Source: Lewinellaceae bacterium SD302 (GTDB lineage Bacteria > Bacteroidota > Bacteroidia > Chitinophagales > Saprospiraceae). Taken from it: 64,000 nucleotides of DNA. The notes beneath the pieces are model-generated. The model saw only the letters and a program-made list of their open reading frames with translations, was not told the origin of the DNA and made no database searches. Both the position numbers and the translations under genes were made by a program. Location: positions 62,001 to 126,000 of the forward strand of contig PDLQ01000013.1 of NCBI GenBank assembly GCA_002591745.1, in the 5' to 3' direction. This document shows positions 15,362 to 24,666 of the stretch, one piece after another. Numbering within the stretch: the first letter of the stretch is position 1; each line of letters starts with the position of its first letter.

Positions 15362-15831
15362 TCGTTGTGGTATTTTTCGCCGCGCAGAATGGTCATGCTG
15401 CGGTAGAGTTGCTCCAAAAAAAACAAACGGATCATCTGGTGGCTGAAGGTCATTTTGCTGAGACTCAGCTTAGCGTTCGCGCGTTGGTAAACAGTTTGGT
15501 CAAAACCAAAAGCGCCACCCACCAGGAAGACCAGTCTACCGTAGGGTTGCTGTAATTGCTTATCCAGCCAGCGGCTCATTTCCACACTGCCGAAGGTCTT
15601 GCCGGCCTCGTCGAGCAGGATCAGGCCATCGGTGTTTTTGAGTCGGCCCAGTACTAGTTCTCCCTCTTTTTGCTTGAGTTGATCGGGGCGCATTTTGCCG
15701 GCATTTTTGATGTCCGGCAGCACTTCCACACTGATGGGCAGGTAGTGTTTAAGTCGTTTTTCGTAGATGGCCTCACCGGTACGCAGGTAGGCTTGGTTGG
15801 TCTTGCCGATGTACCAAATGGCTACTTTCAT
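15358..15831 (-). CDS. rlmH: 23S rRNA (pseudouridine-1915 N3) methyltransferase
   Basis: 157 residues, the typical length of RlmH, a SPOUT-class enzyme that methylates pseudouridine 1915 of 23S rRNA on the assembled ribosome. Diagnostic stretches: IKNAGKMRPDQLKQKEGE, GLILLDEAGKTFGSVEMS, LVFLVGGAFGFDQTVYQRA and SHQMIRLFFLEQLYRSMTI, the knotted SAM-binding core and C-terminal helix. First gene of an operon with tilS. A TACTTTTA box lies only six bases before the ATG, suggesting a leaderless or very short leader mRNA. Confidence 0.96.
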   Translation of the reverse strand: MKVAIWYIGKTNQAYLRTGEAIYEKRLKHYLPISVEVLPDIKNAGKMRPDQLKQKEGELVLGRLKNTDGLILLDEAGKTFGSVEMSRWLDKQLQQPYGRLVFLVGGAFGFDQTVYQRANAKLSLSKMTFSHQMIRLFFLEQLYRSMTILRGEKYHNE

Positions 15832-15874
15832 GCGGTAAAAGTACTAACTACGGTAATTTGAAATCTCGGTTATG

Positions 15875-15882
15875 TATTTTTG
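15875..15882 (+). promoter_or_regulatory. -7 box for the lamin-tail surface protein
   Basis: TATTTTTG, an exact fit to the Bacteroidota TAnnTTTG box, 18 bases before ATG 15901. Confidence 0.6.
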
Positions 15883-15900
15883 GGCTACAATTCACTCCTT

Positions 15901-18492
15901 ATGCACCCGATTCGTGGTTTTTGCTGGCTGGCCGGCTGTTTGTTCTTCCTGCTTCCGCTGTCTGCCCAACTTATTGTCGATGATTTCTCCGACGGCGATC
16001 TGCTGAACCCGGATTACCAGGGTGATTTGGCCGATTTCGTTGTCGAAAACGATAGCTTACGTCTCATGGCTGACGGAGCGGGTACTAGCCAGCTTTTCCT
16101 GCCGCTGCTGACGGATACGGCTCAGTCCATCGCTTACGAACTGAACGTTTTTCTCGACTTCAGCCCTTCGGCCAGTAACTTCGCTGCCTTTTATTTTGAT
16201 GGGTTCACCCCGGCGGGCGATGCCGTGCGCTACGAATTGCGCGTTGGCGGGATCAGTGGAAGTGACGATGCGCTGATCTTCAGTCGTGACGGAGTAGAAT
16301 TGATCGTCGGGACGATTGGCGCGGTCGGCGGAGAACCCGTACAGGTTCGCTGGCGACTGGAACGGAGTGCTACCAATGAGTGGCGATTGTTGGCGGACTA
16401 TCAAGGTAGCAATGCTTTAGAGGAACAGGGGACTTCTCAGGATCCCGACGGCGAACAGCCAGCCCTGCTCAATACTTTCACCCTGGAATGCAACTATACT
16501 TCCACGCGCTCCGATAAATTCTGGTTCGATGAGCTCGAACTTGGTCCCGTAATTGTAGACAATGACCCGCCACAACTGCTGAGTGCCGCCGTCGGCGCAA
16601 GCGATAATCAGATCGTCCTGACTTTCAACGAAAGCGTTACCGGAGAATCAATTACTGAGTTGGACAACTACACTTTTAATCCTGAAAGCCTGGAGCTACA
16701 ATCCTTGGCCGTCAATGCTTCGGAGATCATTCTCACCCTGACTGATGAGATACCTACCGGTCAGGAAATCACCGTCACGGTCATCGACGTAGCGGATAAT
16801 TTCGGTAATGTGAGCGAGGACCTTAGTGCCAGCTTCCTACTGCCGCTAACCGTAACGCCGAATATGGAGAACCTGATCATCACAGAATTCATGGCCGACC
16901 CGACACCCGAGGTGGGTTTGCCCGATGCAGAATACGTTGAAATTTATAACCGGGGCGAGGCGACCATCCGCTTACGAGATCTCGGTATTGCCAGCGGCGG
17001 TGCTCCTTCCCTGCTTCCGGATGTCAACCTGGAGCCGGGAAGCTATGCTACCATCGTCCGTGCTAGTCTAGCCGAAGAATTCGAAGAATCAGCGAATGTC
17101 ATTGCCGTCGGAACCCTGCCTGCCCTGAGTAATAGCGGGGACGTAATCGAACTGATCTTCGATGGTGAAATCATCCAGCAACTGGAATACGACCTGAGCT
17201 GGTATAAAGACGATGAGCGTAGTGATGGCGGTTACAGCCTGGAACTGGCCGACCTTGACGCGAATGACTTAAACTGTGCCGGTTTATGGGCCGCCAGTAT
17301 CGATAATGATGGTGGTACGCCGGGAGCGCTAAACAGCAGAAATGGCGAAATATTGGACGATGAAGGACCGCAGTTATTGAGCGCTACCTTTGCTACCGGT
17401 GGTATCCGCCTGTTCTTCTCCGAAAACATTGACCTGGCATCCGCCGCTGGCTCCATCAGTGTGGAACCGGACCTGCAGAGCAACGGTGTTTTGCCGGATG
17501 CGAATGGCAGTTTTCGGCTGGTTACTCAGTCGGAGCCACAGGAAGGCATCATTTATACCGTCACCGTAGCCGAAGACATTCAGGATTGTGCCGGTAACTT
17601 CAGTGACACCATTTACGAAGTAGAACTGGGTTTGGCCGAAGAAGTGGCCATTGGCGACGTGGTGATCAACGAGGTGTTGTTCAACCCTGCTACCGGGGGA
17701 TCGGATTTCGTGGAACTATTCAACTGTTCGGACAAAATACTGAACGTCAACGGCTGGACGCTGGCCAATACGATTACAATGACCGGCAGCCCGCGTGAAC
17801 AGATTGAAGCTGACCGCTTGCTATTACCGGGCGGCTACCTGGCCTTTACCGAAGACCGCCTTGAAATACTGGCCGGCTACGAACAGGCCCAGGAGGCTTT
17901 CCTGATCGAAAATGATCTGCCGAGCCTGGCCAACGACCTGGGTAACGTCACCCTGGTTGCCCCCAATGGAGACACTCTGGATAGCTACGATTATACCGAG
18001 GAGCAACACAGCGCTCTGCTGGATGACGTTAACGGTGTCAGTCTGGAGCGGGTCAATGCCAAGGCAGCTACCCAGCAGGATGGCAACTGGTTCAGCGCGG
18101 CCTCCAGAGTTGGTTTTGCCACGCCCACGAGGGTGAACTCCCAGGCCCGTGCAGGCATTGTGCTCCCGGAAGAAGATGGTTTTTTCTTCCTGGACGAGGA
18201 TACTTTTAGTCCCGATGGTGACGGATTTCAGGATGCACTGTTCATCAACTACTCAACGCCGGGCCCGGGCTGGAACGCTCGTATTACGATCTACGACGCT
18301 AATGGCCGACCGGTAAGGTCTTTGCGTCGTGCCGAACCCCTGGCTGGCGAAGGCACTATTCTCTGGGATGGGGCAACGGATGAGCAGCAACTGGCCCGTA
18401 CCGGTATCTATATCCTGCTGATCGAACGCTTCGAGCCAAACGGAGAAACCGAGAACGAGAAGCTGGTTGCGGTATTGGTCAATCCAAAATAA
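15901..18492 (+). CDS. Secreted surface protein with lamin-tail and Ig-like domains
   Basis: 863 residues from ATG 15901. The signal peptide (residues 1-23, CWLAGCLFFLLPLSAQ) precedes a laminin-G-like N-terminal region, SbsA/Big_5-type Ig domains (VTLTFNES-like ILTFNESVTGESITEL and GGIRLFFSENIDL), two lamin-tail domains (IITEFMADPTP...EYVEIYNRG; VINEVLFNPATGGSDFVELF), and a FlgD-like C-terminal Ig domain (FSPDGDGFQDALFINYS, TRTGIYILLIERF-like). Such proteins are large T9SS-exported adhesins or enzymes' scaffolds in Bacteroidota; no catalytic domain is apparent. The upstream TTG 15880 would disturb the signal peptide. Confidence 0.85.
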   Translation: MHPIRGFCWLAGCLFFLLPLSAQLIVDDFSDGDLLNPDYQGDLADFVVENDSLRLMADGAGTSQLFLPLLTDTAQSIAYELNVFLDFSPSASNFAAFYFDGFTPAGDAVRYELRVGGISGSDDALIFSRDGVELIVGTIGAVGGEPVQVRWRLERSATNEWRLLADYQGSNALEEQGTSQDPDGEQPALLNTFTLECNYTSTRSDKFWFDELELGPVIVDNDPPQLLSAAVGASDNQIVLTFNESVTGESITELDNYTFNPESLELQSLAVNASEIILTLTDEIPTGQEITVTVIDVADNFGNVSEDLSASFLLPLTVTPNMENLIITEFMADPTPEVGLPDAEYVEIYNRGEATIRLRDLGIASGGAPSLLPDVNLEPGSYATIVRASLAEEFEESANVIAVGTLPALSNSGDVIELIFDGEIIQQLEYDLSWYKDDERSDGGYSLELADLDANDLNCAGLWAASIDNDGGTPGALNSRNGEILDDEGPQLLSATFATGGIRLFFSENIDLASAAGSISVEPDLQSNGVLPDANGSFRLVTQSEPQEGIIYTVTVAEDIQDCAGNFSDTIYEVELGLAEEVAIGDVVINEVLFNPATGGSDFVELFNCSDKILNVNGWTLANTITMTGSPREQIEADRLLLPGGYLAFTEDRLEILAGYEQAQEAFLIENDLPSLANDLGNVTLVAPNGDTLDSYDYTEEQHSALLDDVNGVSLERVNAKAATQQDGNWFSAASRVGFATPTRVNSQARAGIVLPEEDGFFFLDEDTFSPDGDGFQDALFINYSTPGPGWNARITIYDANGRPVRSLRRAEPLAGEGTILWDGATDEQQLARTGIYILLIERFEPNGETENEKLVAVLVNPK

Positions 18493-18497
18493 TCGAC

Positions 18498-19277
18498 ATG
18501 CGACCAATAGAAATCAGAACTGTTAACGTAATTCGCTATGTGCAGCCCTTGCGGGAGGGGGGCTCTATGCCAGCGATCGTAGAAGCCGATGATGAATTTT
18601 TCTACGTCATTAAATTCCGGGGAGCCGGTCAGGGTAAAAAAGCGCTGATCGCTGAACTGATCGGGGGGCTGCTGGCCCACGACATCGGACTCAAAGTACC
18701 CGAATTGGTCTTTATGCACCTGGACGACTCTTTCAGCAAAACCGAACCGGACGAAGAGATTCAGGACCTCCTCAAATTCAGCGTGGGCCTTAATCTGGGA
18801 TTGCACTACCTGTCCGGTGCCATCACTTATGATCCGCTGGTATCGGTTGCCGACCCCTTATCTGCTTCATTGGTCGTTTTACTGGACAGCATGATCAGTA
18901 ATATCGACCGTACCGCACGCAACACCAACCTGTTGAATTGGAAAAGAGAACTCTGGCTTATCGACCACGGTGCCAGCCTTTATTTTCACCACAACTGGAA
19001 CAACTGGGAAGGACACCTGGAGCGCACTTTTCCCGGAGTCAAGGACCACGTCTTACTCGAAAGGGCTGACAAGCTGGAAGAGGCTGCTGAGATCATTAAG
19101 TCCAGGGTGACCAGAGCGCGAATTGAAGAAATAGTAGCGACCATTCCCGAAGAGTGGTTGATCGAAGCGGCCAATCCGCTTGATCCGAAATCAACCAGGG
19201 CAGCTTACGTCAGCTTCCTCAATTCGCGATTGAGTAAGATCGATCAGCTGGTAAAAGAAGCCCGCGATGCAAAATAG
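18498..19277 (+). CDS. HipA-like kinase family protein
   Basis: 259 residues. The fold is that of the small HipA-like kinases: an N-terminal nucleotide-binding lobe (YVIKFRGAGQGKKALIAELIGG with a Lys pair), then catalytic-loop-like SNIDRTARNTN and metal-binding-like LWLIDHGASLYFH. HipA proteins phosphorylate protein or other targets; this subfamily lacks the HipB regulator found in classic toxin-antitoxin pairs. The next gene (DUF3037) overlaps it by 11 bases, and the two families are commonly paired, so they probably act together. It starts five bases after the preceding surface-protein stop but is likely functionally unrelated to it. Confidence 0.8.
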   Translation: MRPIEIRTVNVIRYVQPLREGGSMPAIVEADDEFFYVIKFRGAGQGKKALIAELIGGLLAHDIGLKVPELVFMHLDDSFSKTEPDEEIQDLLKFSVGLNLGLHYLSGAITYDPLVSVADPLSASLVVLLDSMISNIDRTARNTNLLNWKRELWLIDHGASLYFHHNWNNWEGHLERTFPGVKDHVLLERADKLEEAAEIIKSRVTRARIEEIVATIPEEWLIEAANPLDPKSTRAAYVSFLNSRLSKIDQLVKEARDAK

Positions 19278-19650
19278 AGCCACTTTTGAATACGCAGTGA
19301 TCCGTTACGTACCGCGGGTAGAAAGGGAAGAATTTCTCAACGTCGGGGTCATTCTTTTTTCCAAGCGCATGAAGTATTTAGGTGTGCGCTTTCAGATTGA
19401 TGAAGCCAGAATACTGGCGTTTTATCCCGAAGCCGACCTTGAGCAATTACGCAATTATCTGGCAGCCTGGGAAGATATCTGCGCCGGAGCTCCAAAAGGA
19501 GGTAAAATCGGTGAGTTCGATTTGCCCTCTCGCTTTCGCTGGCTGGTAGCCTCCCGCAGTACGATCATTCAAAGTTCGAAGACCCACCCCGGACTTTGTA
19601 ATGACCCCGAAACCGCATTAGACAAATTATTTGAAAACTACGTAGCATAA
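19267..19650 (+). CDS. DUF3037 domain protein, partner of the HipA-like kinase
   Basis: 127 residues. The sequence fits DUF3037: EYAVIRYVPRVEREEFLNVG, VILFSKRMKYLGVRF, and a C-terminal SRFRWLVASRSTIIQSSKTHPG segment. Translation is coupled to the HipA-like gene by an 11-base overlap. The function is unknown; it may be a regulator, substrate or antidote of the kinase, which is inference from the constant pairing. It has no signal peptide or membrane segment. Confidence 0.8.
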   Translation: MQNRATFEYAVIRYVPRVEREEFLNVGVILFSKRMKYLGVRFQIDEARILAFYPEADLEQLRNYLAAWEDICAGAPKGGKIGEFDLPSRFRWLVASRSTIIQSSKTHPGLCNDPETALDKLFENYVA

Positions 19651-19654
19651 AATA

Positions 19655-19678
19655 GCCCGCCCGGTAAACCGGACGGGC
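19655..19678. terminator. Hairpin between convergent genes
   Basis: 11-bp stem GCCCGCCCGGT/ACCGGACGGGC with one mismatch or wobble and a 2-base centre. A T-rich tail (CTATTTTA) follows on the minus strand, so it may end the subtilisin transcript, or both. Confidence 0.7.
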
Positions 19679-19758
19679 CAGACTAAGTCGCTTGAGGGGA
19701 GCCTTGTGGCTCTGAACCACTTACTTTAAGGAGAATAGCAGACTTAGTGCAGTTATAA

Positions 19759-21024
19759 CTATCGCTTGGCGATCGGGTAGTTCTCACCACGGTTATAGAC
19801 ATTACCTACTTTACGTGGAGCGGCATTGCGGGCGTGGCAGATGCCAGCCACAACCGGGGTGGCCATGGAAGTACCACTTAGGGTAGCGTAGCCACCGTTC
19901 AGGTAGGTGCTGTAAACACTACTTCCGGTAGCGATGTAGTCGACCGGATTCATGTTGTAATTGCTAAAGCTGCTGAAAGAATTGCCACAGGTCATACTGG
20001 ATACGGTGTAAACACGAGTTCCGTTAACACAGCCAGGGGCGTAGTAACTGGTATTGGCACTGCTGTTTCCAGCGGCAATACAAACGTAAGTACCTCCCTG
20101 ACCGAGTGAGAGGATCGGGTTGCGGTAAGGGGTATTGTTACTACAGCCGGAACCGTAGTAACCACCGAGGCTCAGGTTCGCAACGTCTCCGGGGTAATCG
20201 TAAGTCGCTACGTGGTTAATACCGTTGATAATGGTGCTACTGGCTGAACCGCCGGAGCAACCGAAAACACGTACGGGCACGACCGGTGCATTCGCCGCCA
20301 CGCCCCGCGAGCCGAAGCTGTTGTTCTTGGCACCAACGATACCGGCTACGTGAGTACCGTGGCCGTTGCAGTCATTGGCACTGCCACCCACGAAGCTGCG
20401 GGCGTAGGTGCCATTAGTGACCACATTCAGGTCGGGGTGATCCAGGTCGATGCCGGAGTCAATGATCCAGGCCCAGCGGCTCTGGTTGGCAGATACCGAT
20501 CCACCGGCATTATTAATGGCACAGGGAGTAGTTTGGGCGCGGCCGGTACCACCTCCTTCGATGCTTTCAACATTGAACGGTGGCAGTTCTACGATACGGT
20601 CGTATTCAACCGCAGCTACAGCTGGATTGGCGGAAAAGCGCGTATAAGTAGCCTCGTCCAGTTTGAGGGCTACCCCAGCTTCCAGGGCAGTGTACTTGGC
20701 GATCACTGCGGAAGGCAGGATGCCGGCTTGGGCCAGGACGTCGTCGATTTGTGCGGCGACCTGGGCGTTGTAGGTTTCCATCTGGCGAATTTTCTCTTCA
20801 CGATTTGCGATGGTATTCATGTCGAGGTAGGAGCGAGCTCCGGCGATGACGTCAGGGCGGAACGTAAATATATACTGATCGGCGATGATGTTGCCTTCAT
20901 CGCTGGCCGGTTTCAGGTCGGCCGCTGCTTCGGTGATGTCCGGTGAAAGATTTTCCTGTTCACAGCCAACGAAAACAATGGCGCAGCAGAGTAGTAGAAT
21001 AGCGTAATTTAAAACACGTATCAT
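19759..21024 (-). CDS. Subtilisin-like (S8) serine protease lipoprotein
   Basis: 421 residues. Lipoprotein signal peptide with lipobox VFVGC (Cys21), an I9-type propeptide region (about 48-145: YIFTFRPD ... VAAVEYDR), then the S8 catalytic domain with Asp189 (WIIDSGIDLDHPD), His222 (NGHGTHVAG), Asn320 (AAGNSS) and Ser386 (SGTSMATP). It is close in layout to the proteinase K group. Anchored in the envelope, probably a maturation or nutrient protease. It has no T9SS sorting domain, unlike other proteases in the window. It stands as a single gene. Confidence 0.92.
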   Translation of the reverse strand: MIRVLNYAILLLCCAIVFVGCEQENLSPDITEAAADLKPASDEGNIIADQYIFTFRPDVIAGARSYLDMNTIANREEKIRQMETYNAQVAAQIDDVLAQAGILPSAVIAKYTALEAGVALKLDEATYTRFSANPAVAAVEYDRIVELPPFNVESIEGGGTGRAQTTPCAINNAGGSVSANQSRWAWIIDSGIDLDHPDLNVVTNGTYARSFVGGSANDCNGHGTHVAGIVGAKNNSFGSRGVAANAPVVPVRVFGCSGGSASSTIINGINHVATYDYPGDVANLSLGGYYGSGCSNNTPYRNPILSLGQGGTYVCIAAGNSSANTSYYAPGCVNGTRVYTVSSMTCGNSFSSFSNYNMNPVDYIATGSSVYSTYLNGGYATLSGTSMATPVVAGICHARNAAPRKVGNVYNRGENYPIAKR

Positions 21025-21368
21025 GTGGTTATAGATTGCCCTTACGGCCCCATGTGATTAAAGGCCGTTCGGTAGTAACAGAATATGGATGATTGTCTGC
21101 TCGTGATTACGAAACAGCAATATCTAGTGAAAAAAATACAAGGAATGTCTATGTCGTTCTCCTAAAGAGGCTCCGGAGTTTGAGCTGTAATTAACTATAA
21201 TATCTGGGGGTGTAAATTACCTAGGTAACGTAGCTACGGTCTTTCTGGACACCCGCAACATACGCAAGAGAATTAGAAATTGCAATAATTTTGCGAATAA
21301 AAAATAACGCAAAATAAAATAAATTTTTTTGTTTAAGTTGACTAATGAATTACTTGAACGCGGTCTGC
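21025..21368. other. Intergenic region, AT-rich, two adjacent palindromes
   Basis: No gene seen. Two perfect palindromes abut at 21217-21228 (TTACCTAGGTAA) and 21229-21238 (CGTAGCTACG). The stretch 21270-21335 is strongly AT-rich. It may contain the promoter of the subtilisin gene and the end of the cysteine desulfurase transcript. Confidence 0.5.
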
Positions 21369-22493
21369 TTACAGCATTTTCTTTAACTCTTTCACCACGT
21401 AATCTATTTCTTCTTTGGTGTTGTGGTGGTTCAGGGAAAAACGAACAGTATGCCGCTCGCTATCCGGGTGTAAATGACCTACAACGTGGCTGCCCACGTC
21501 AATACCACTGCTGCAGGCTGATCCGCCACTGGCACTGATACCGGCCATGTCCAGATTCATGAGTAGCATTTCACCTTTCGGCGATTTTGGAAAAGAAACA
21601 CTCAATATTTTATAGTGGCCACCGATGGGGTCACCATTGTATTCGACACCCGGTACATTGTTTTCTAACTGAACGCCGAGGTAATCGCGCAATAGTCGGA
21701 TTTGTTTTTGCCTTGCTTCCAAGTTGACGTAAGCCAGTTCTAAGGCAGTTGCCATACCTACAATACCGTAGAGGTTTTCCGTGCCCCCGCGCATATTGCG
21801 TTCTTGGGCACCACCGTCGAGGTAGGGTTTAATAATGTTGTCGCCATTAATATATACGAAGCCGATACCTTTGGGGCCGTAAAACTTATGCGCTGACCCG
21901 GCCAGAAAGCTGATCGGGATTTTGTCCAGATCAATGGGGTAGTAGCCAATAGTTTGTACCGTGTCTGTATGAAAAAGTGCGCCATTATCCTGACAAATTT
22001 TACTTACTTCATCCAGCGGTAATAATGTCCCTACCTCATTATTGGCGTGCATCAGGCTGACCAGTGTTTTTTCATTTGCTGCTGCCAGAAGTTCCCGCAG
22101 GTGATCGAGATCTACTTTACCCTCCCGGTCGACCTTGACGAAACTGATCCGGGCCGCTCCAGACTCCTTGATGCTGTCCAGACTGTGCAGCACACAGTGG
22201 TGCTCCAGCGGAGAGCTGATGATGTGGCCAACCCCCAGGTCTCTTACGCTGTTTTTGAGTACCATATTGCTGGCCTCAGTTCCACCACTGGTGAAGAAAA
22301 TTTCGCCAATGCTACAATTCAACTGATTGGCAATACGCTTCCGTGCTTCTTCAATGGTGGCCCTCGCTTTGCGTCCTTCAGCGTGGATGCTTGAAGGGTT
22401 ACCGTAATTCTCGGTCATCGCTGTGGTCATACTTTCAAGTACCAGCGGATCGATGGGGGTCGTGGCGGAATTATCCAGGTAGATTCTTTTCAT
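21369..22493 (-). CDS. Cysteine desulfurase (NifS/IscS family)
   Basis: 374 residues from ATG 22493. A PLP enzyme taking sulfur from cysteine for Fe-S clusters or tRNA thiolation. Visible: YLDNSATTPIDP at the N-terminus, HHCVLHSLD, NNEVGTLLPL, the PLP-lysine region SAHKFYGPKG and the active-site cysteine loop GGSACSSGID. The GGTENLYGIVG stretch is typical of the group II (NifS/IscS) proteins. The longer frame to 22544 overlaps xthA and adds no family sequence. Twenty-three bases separate it from xthA upstream, so the two may be cotranscribed. Confidence 0.93.
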   Translation of the reverse strand: MKRIYLDNSATTPIDPLVLESMTTAMTENYGNPSSIHAEGRKARATIEEARKRIANQLNCSIGEIFFTSGGTEASNMVLKNSVRDLGVGHIISSPLEHHCVLHSLDSIKESGAARISFVKVDREGKVDLDHLRELLAAANEKTLVSLMHANNEVGTLLPLDEVSKICQDNGALFHTDTVQTIGYYPIDLDKIPISFLAGSAHKFYGPKGIGFVYINGDNIIKPYLDGGAQERNMRGGTENLYGIVGMATALELAYVNLEARQKQIRLLRDYLGVQLENNVPGVEYNGDPIGGHYKILSVSFPKSPKGEMLLMNLDMAGISASGGSACSSGIDVGSHVVGHLHPDSERHTVRFSLNHHNTKEEIDYVVKELKKML

Positions 22494-22516
22494 GGTCTGG
22501 TAGTCTGATAATGCCT

Positions 22517-23290
22517 CTAAATAAGTTCTAGAAGAATCGGACAATGATCACTGTGCTTCGCCCCGGTCAGATGCTCAACGGCTTTAATTCGTTCGGCGAA
22601 GGGTTTACTGAGGCTTTGATAATCGATGCGCCAGCCTTTGTTATTGTTGCGGGCGTTGGCACGGTAACTCCACCAACTGTAGACCACTTTTTCGGGGTGT
22701 AATAAACGGAGGCTGTCTACGAAGTCGCCTTCGTCGAACCATTTTGTCATCCAGGCGCGTTCGGCGGGCAGGAAACCGGTAGTGTTGTGGTTGCGCTTGG
22801 GGTCGTGGAGGTCGATCTCTTCGTGGGCAATGTTGTAGTCGCCAACCACCAGGACCTGAGGTCTTTCCTTACGCAATTCGGCGACGTAATCGAAGAAATC
22901 ATCCAGAAATTCATATTTGTACTGCTGTCGTTCGTCGCCCTGGCCGCCGTTGGGAAAGTAACAATTCAGGATGGTCAATTCACCAAAATCGGTACGGACG
23001 ACCCGGCCCTCGCAATCATACTTATCATCATTCAAGCAACCGCCTTGCTCAAAATTCGGTGCCGTCTTACTCAGGGTCAGTACGCCACTGTAACCCTTCT
23101 TGCGCTGACAGCTGAACCAGGAAGCGTTGGTAAAACCAATCTCTTCGAAAGGGGCCAGGTCAACTTGCTCCGGGTGGGCCTTTGTCTCCTGAATGCATAA
23201 TACGTCTGCTCCACTCTCGCCGGCCCATTCTGCCAGTCCTTTTTTCATGGCCGCACGAATGCCATTAACGTTGTAGGTGATGATTTTCAT
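22517..23290 (-). CDS. xthA: Exodeoxyribonuclease III
   Basis: 257 residues, standard length. An AP endonuclease and 3'-exonuclease for base-excision repair. Motifs of the EEP superfamily: TYNVNGIRAAMKKG (Asn), CIQETKAHPEQVD (Glu), LNCYFPNGGQGDERQQYK, VVGDYNIAHEEIDLHD, and the terminal KHSDHCPILLEL (Asp-His pair). The match to the ExoIII/XthA family (MKIITYNVNGIRA at the start) is strong. Upstream is a second EEP-superfamily gene (23322-24464) that is a different protein. Confidence 0.95.
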   Translation of the reverse strand: MKIITYNVNGIRAAMKKGLAEWAGESGADVLCIQETKAHPEQVDLAPFEEIGFTNASWFSCQRKKGYSGVLTLSKTAPNFEQGGCLNDDKYDCEGRVVRTDFGELTILNCYFPNGGQGDERQQYKYEFLDDFFDYVAELRKERPQVLVVGDYNIAHEEIDLHDPKRNHNTTGFLPAERAWMTKWFDEGDFVDSLRLLHPEKVVYSWWSYRANARNNNKGWRIDYQSLSKPFAERIKAVEHLTGAKHSDHCPILLELI

Positions 23291-23321
23291 GGCGCAAACC
23301 TAAGAATTTACAACTTAGGAT

Positions 23322-24464
23322 TTACGATTCGGCATCCGTTCCTGAGTCGACCAATAATGTATCTTTTTCACCATTCTTAGCCAATTCGGTTGTTCGGTCG
23401 GCGGTTTCCCGGTCGCCATCTTCCTTCTTGAGTTCTTCTTGTTCGCCAGATCGCGCCGGATCAAATGCAAGCTCTACGTAAACGGGGAAGTGGTCAGATT
23501 GAATAGTGTCCAGTCTTTCCAAACTTCTCAAAGTGAAATCTTTGCTGTGAAAAACGTGGTCCAGCGGCCACCGGGCAAACCAATAGTCAGCGTGGAAAGT
23601 GGCGAAGAACCCCCGCCCCCGACGTGGGTCCAACAAGCCACTGAGACGCTGAAAAAGCCGGGTGGAGTGAGACCAGGCTACGTCGTTCAGATCTCCCGCT
23701 ACGATGGTCCGGTCGCTGCCGGCTTCTTCTACCAATCGGCCAACTACGGCCAGTTCGCCGTCGCGCTCGGTGCTGCTGTCTTCTTCAGTGGGGCTGGGTA
23801 CGCTGGGGTGCACACCGTAGAGCTTGATCCAGGGGCCGTCGTTGGGTAACTTAACCTCTACGTAAATACTGGGCAGGTCATCGGAAACGTGGTAGTTCAC
23901 CGTCTCGTTGCGCAGTTCGAGCCGACTGTAAAGGTGCATACCGTAGCGATTTTCCTTGGGCACCTTAATGGTATGGGGGTAGTCCTGAATCAACTCGGCA
24001 TCCAGTTCATTTTGCCAGCGCTGGTTGGTTTCCAAGGTCAGGATCAGGTCGGGGTCTTTTGCACGAATGCGTTCGATGAGTAAATCCGACCGCTCGTTTT
24101 TTTGCAGGACATTAGACATCAGCAGACTAACAAAGTAGCCGTGCTCGTAGTCGGCCGCCGTGGTTTTTACCTGATGATTCCAAATGGGGGTATAGGGTAA
24201 TATCTTCGCTACCTGGTAAACGAGGGCGGCCCCGATAATACCGGTCAGTACCCAGTCGTCGGCGTCAAAGAAATAAGACTCCACCAATAATAGCCCGATG
24301 GCGGTCAACATAATGAAAACCAGCTGTACCCTCGGATAGTCAAATCCCCTGATCCACCAGTCGTCGTAGCGCAAAAACGGAATCAGCGTTCCGGCAATGC
24401 CGAAAAGACCAAATGACCAGGCGAGGATATCGAGGATGAGCAAGTTAATAATGAGTTGTTCCAT
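23322..24464 (-). CDS. Membrane-anchored endonuclease/exonuclease/phosphatase family protein
   Basis: 381 residues from ATG 24464. Three membrane segments at the N-terminus (about 3-25, 38-58, 67-87), then an EEP catalytic domain with LTLETNQRW, YGVHPSVPSPTEED, IVAGDLNDVAWS and TIQSDHFPVYVEL. The tail is acidic and low-complexity (EEQEELKKEDGDRE). Proteins of this layout are widespread in Bacteroidota and are called EEP family hydrolases; the substrate (DNA, inositol phosphate or lipid) is unknown. A copy of the dispersed motif (24125-24145) encodes GYFVS within the domain. Confidence 0.85.
   Translation of the reverse strand: MEQLIINLLILDILAWSFGLFGIAGTLIPFLRYDDWWIRGFDYPRVQLVFIMLTAIGLLLVESYFFDADDWVLTGIIGAALVYQVAKILPYTPIWNHQVKTTAADYEHGYFVSLLMSNVLQKNERSDLLIERIRAKDPDLILTLETNQRWQNELDAELIQDYPHTIKVPKENRYGMHLYSRLELRNETVNYHVSDDLPSIYVEVKLPNDGPWIKLYGVHPSVPSPTEEDSSTERDGELAVVGRLVEEAGSDRTIVAGDLNDVAWSHSTRLFQRLSGLLDPRRGRGFFATFHADYWFARWPLDHVFHSKDFTLRSLERLDTIQSDHFPVYVELAFDPARSGEQEELKKEDGDRETADRTTELAKNGEKDTLLVDSGTDAES
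24125..24145 (-). repeat. Dispersed motif, copy 6 (inside EEP gene)
   Basis: GACTAACAAAGTAGCCGTGC; sense direction of the motif's TACTTTG reads with the host gene, encoding GYFVS. Confidence 0.75.
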
Positions 24465-24631
24465 TACTATTACGGGGCTGGTACGACCTTGTTCGCTCCC
24501 AAAGGCAGATGAATGCATTTCCGGACCGTATTTCTTCCGTTTGAGTACAGCAGAGCTCTTTCAACTTCTATCTTTGTTACTTTATTTCGCTGATCGTCGC
24601 CAGGCATTATTGGCTCCGATTTGCACCAGAT

Positions 24632-24652
24632 CTTTGCTACTTTGAAGCCATA
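24632..24652 (+). promoter_or_regulatory. Dispersed motif, copy 7, promoter-like for RDD gene
   Basis: CTTTGCTACTTTGAAGCCAT, reading toward the RDD gene with its ATG 15 bases downstream, the position expected of a -7 region in Bacteroidota. Confidence 0.75.
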
Positions 24653-24666
24653 AACCTCATCACTAT

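Noticed and set aside
16391-16420. Further degenerate copies of the dispersed motif (16391, 17390, 30999, 40171)
   Set aside because: They have two or more mismatches in the core or lack flanking identity; counted as chance similarities until a genome-wide model is built.
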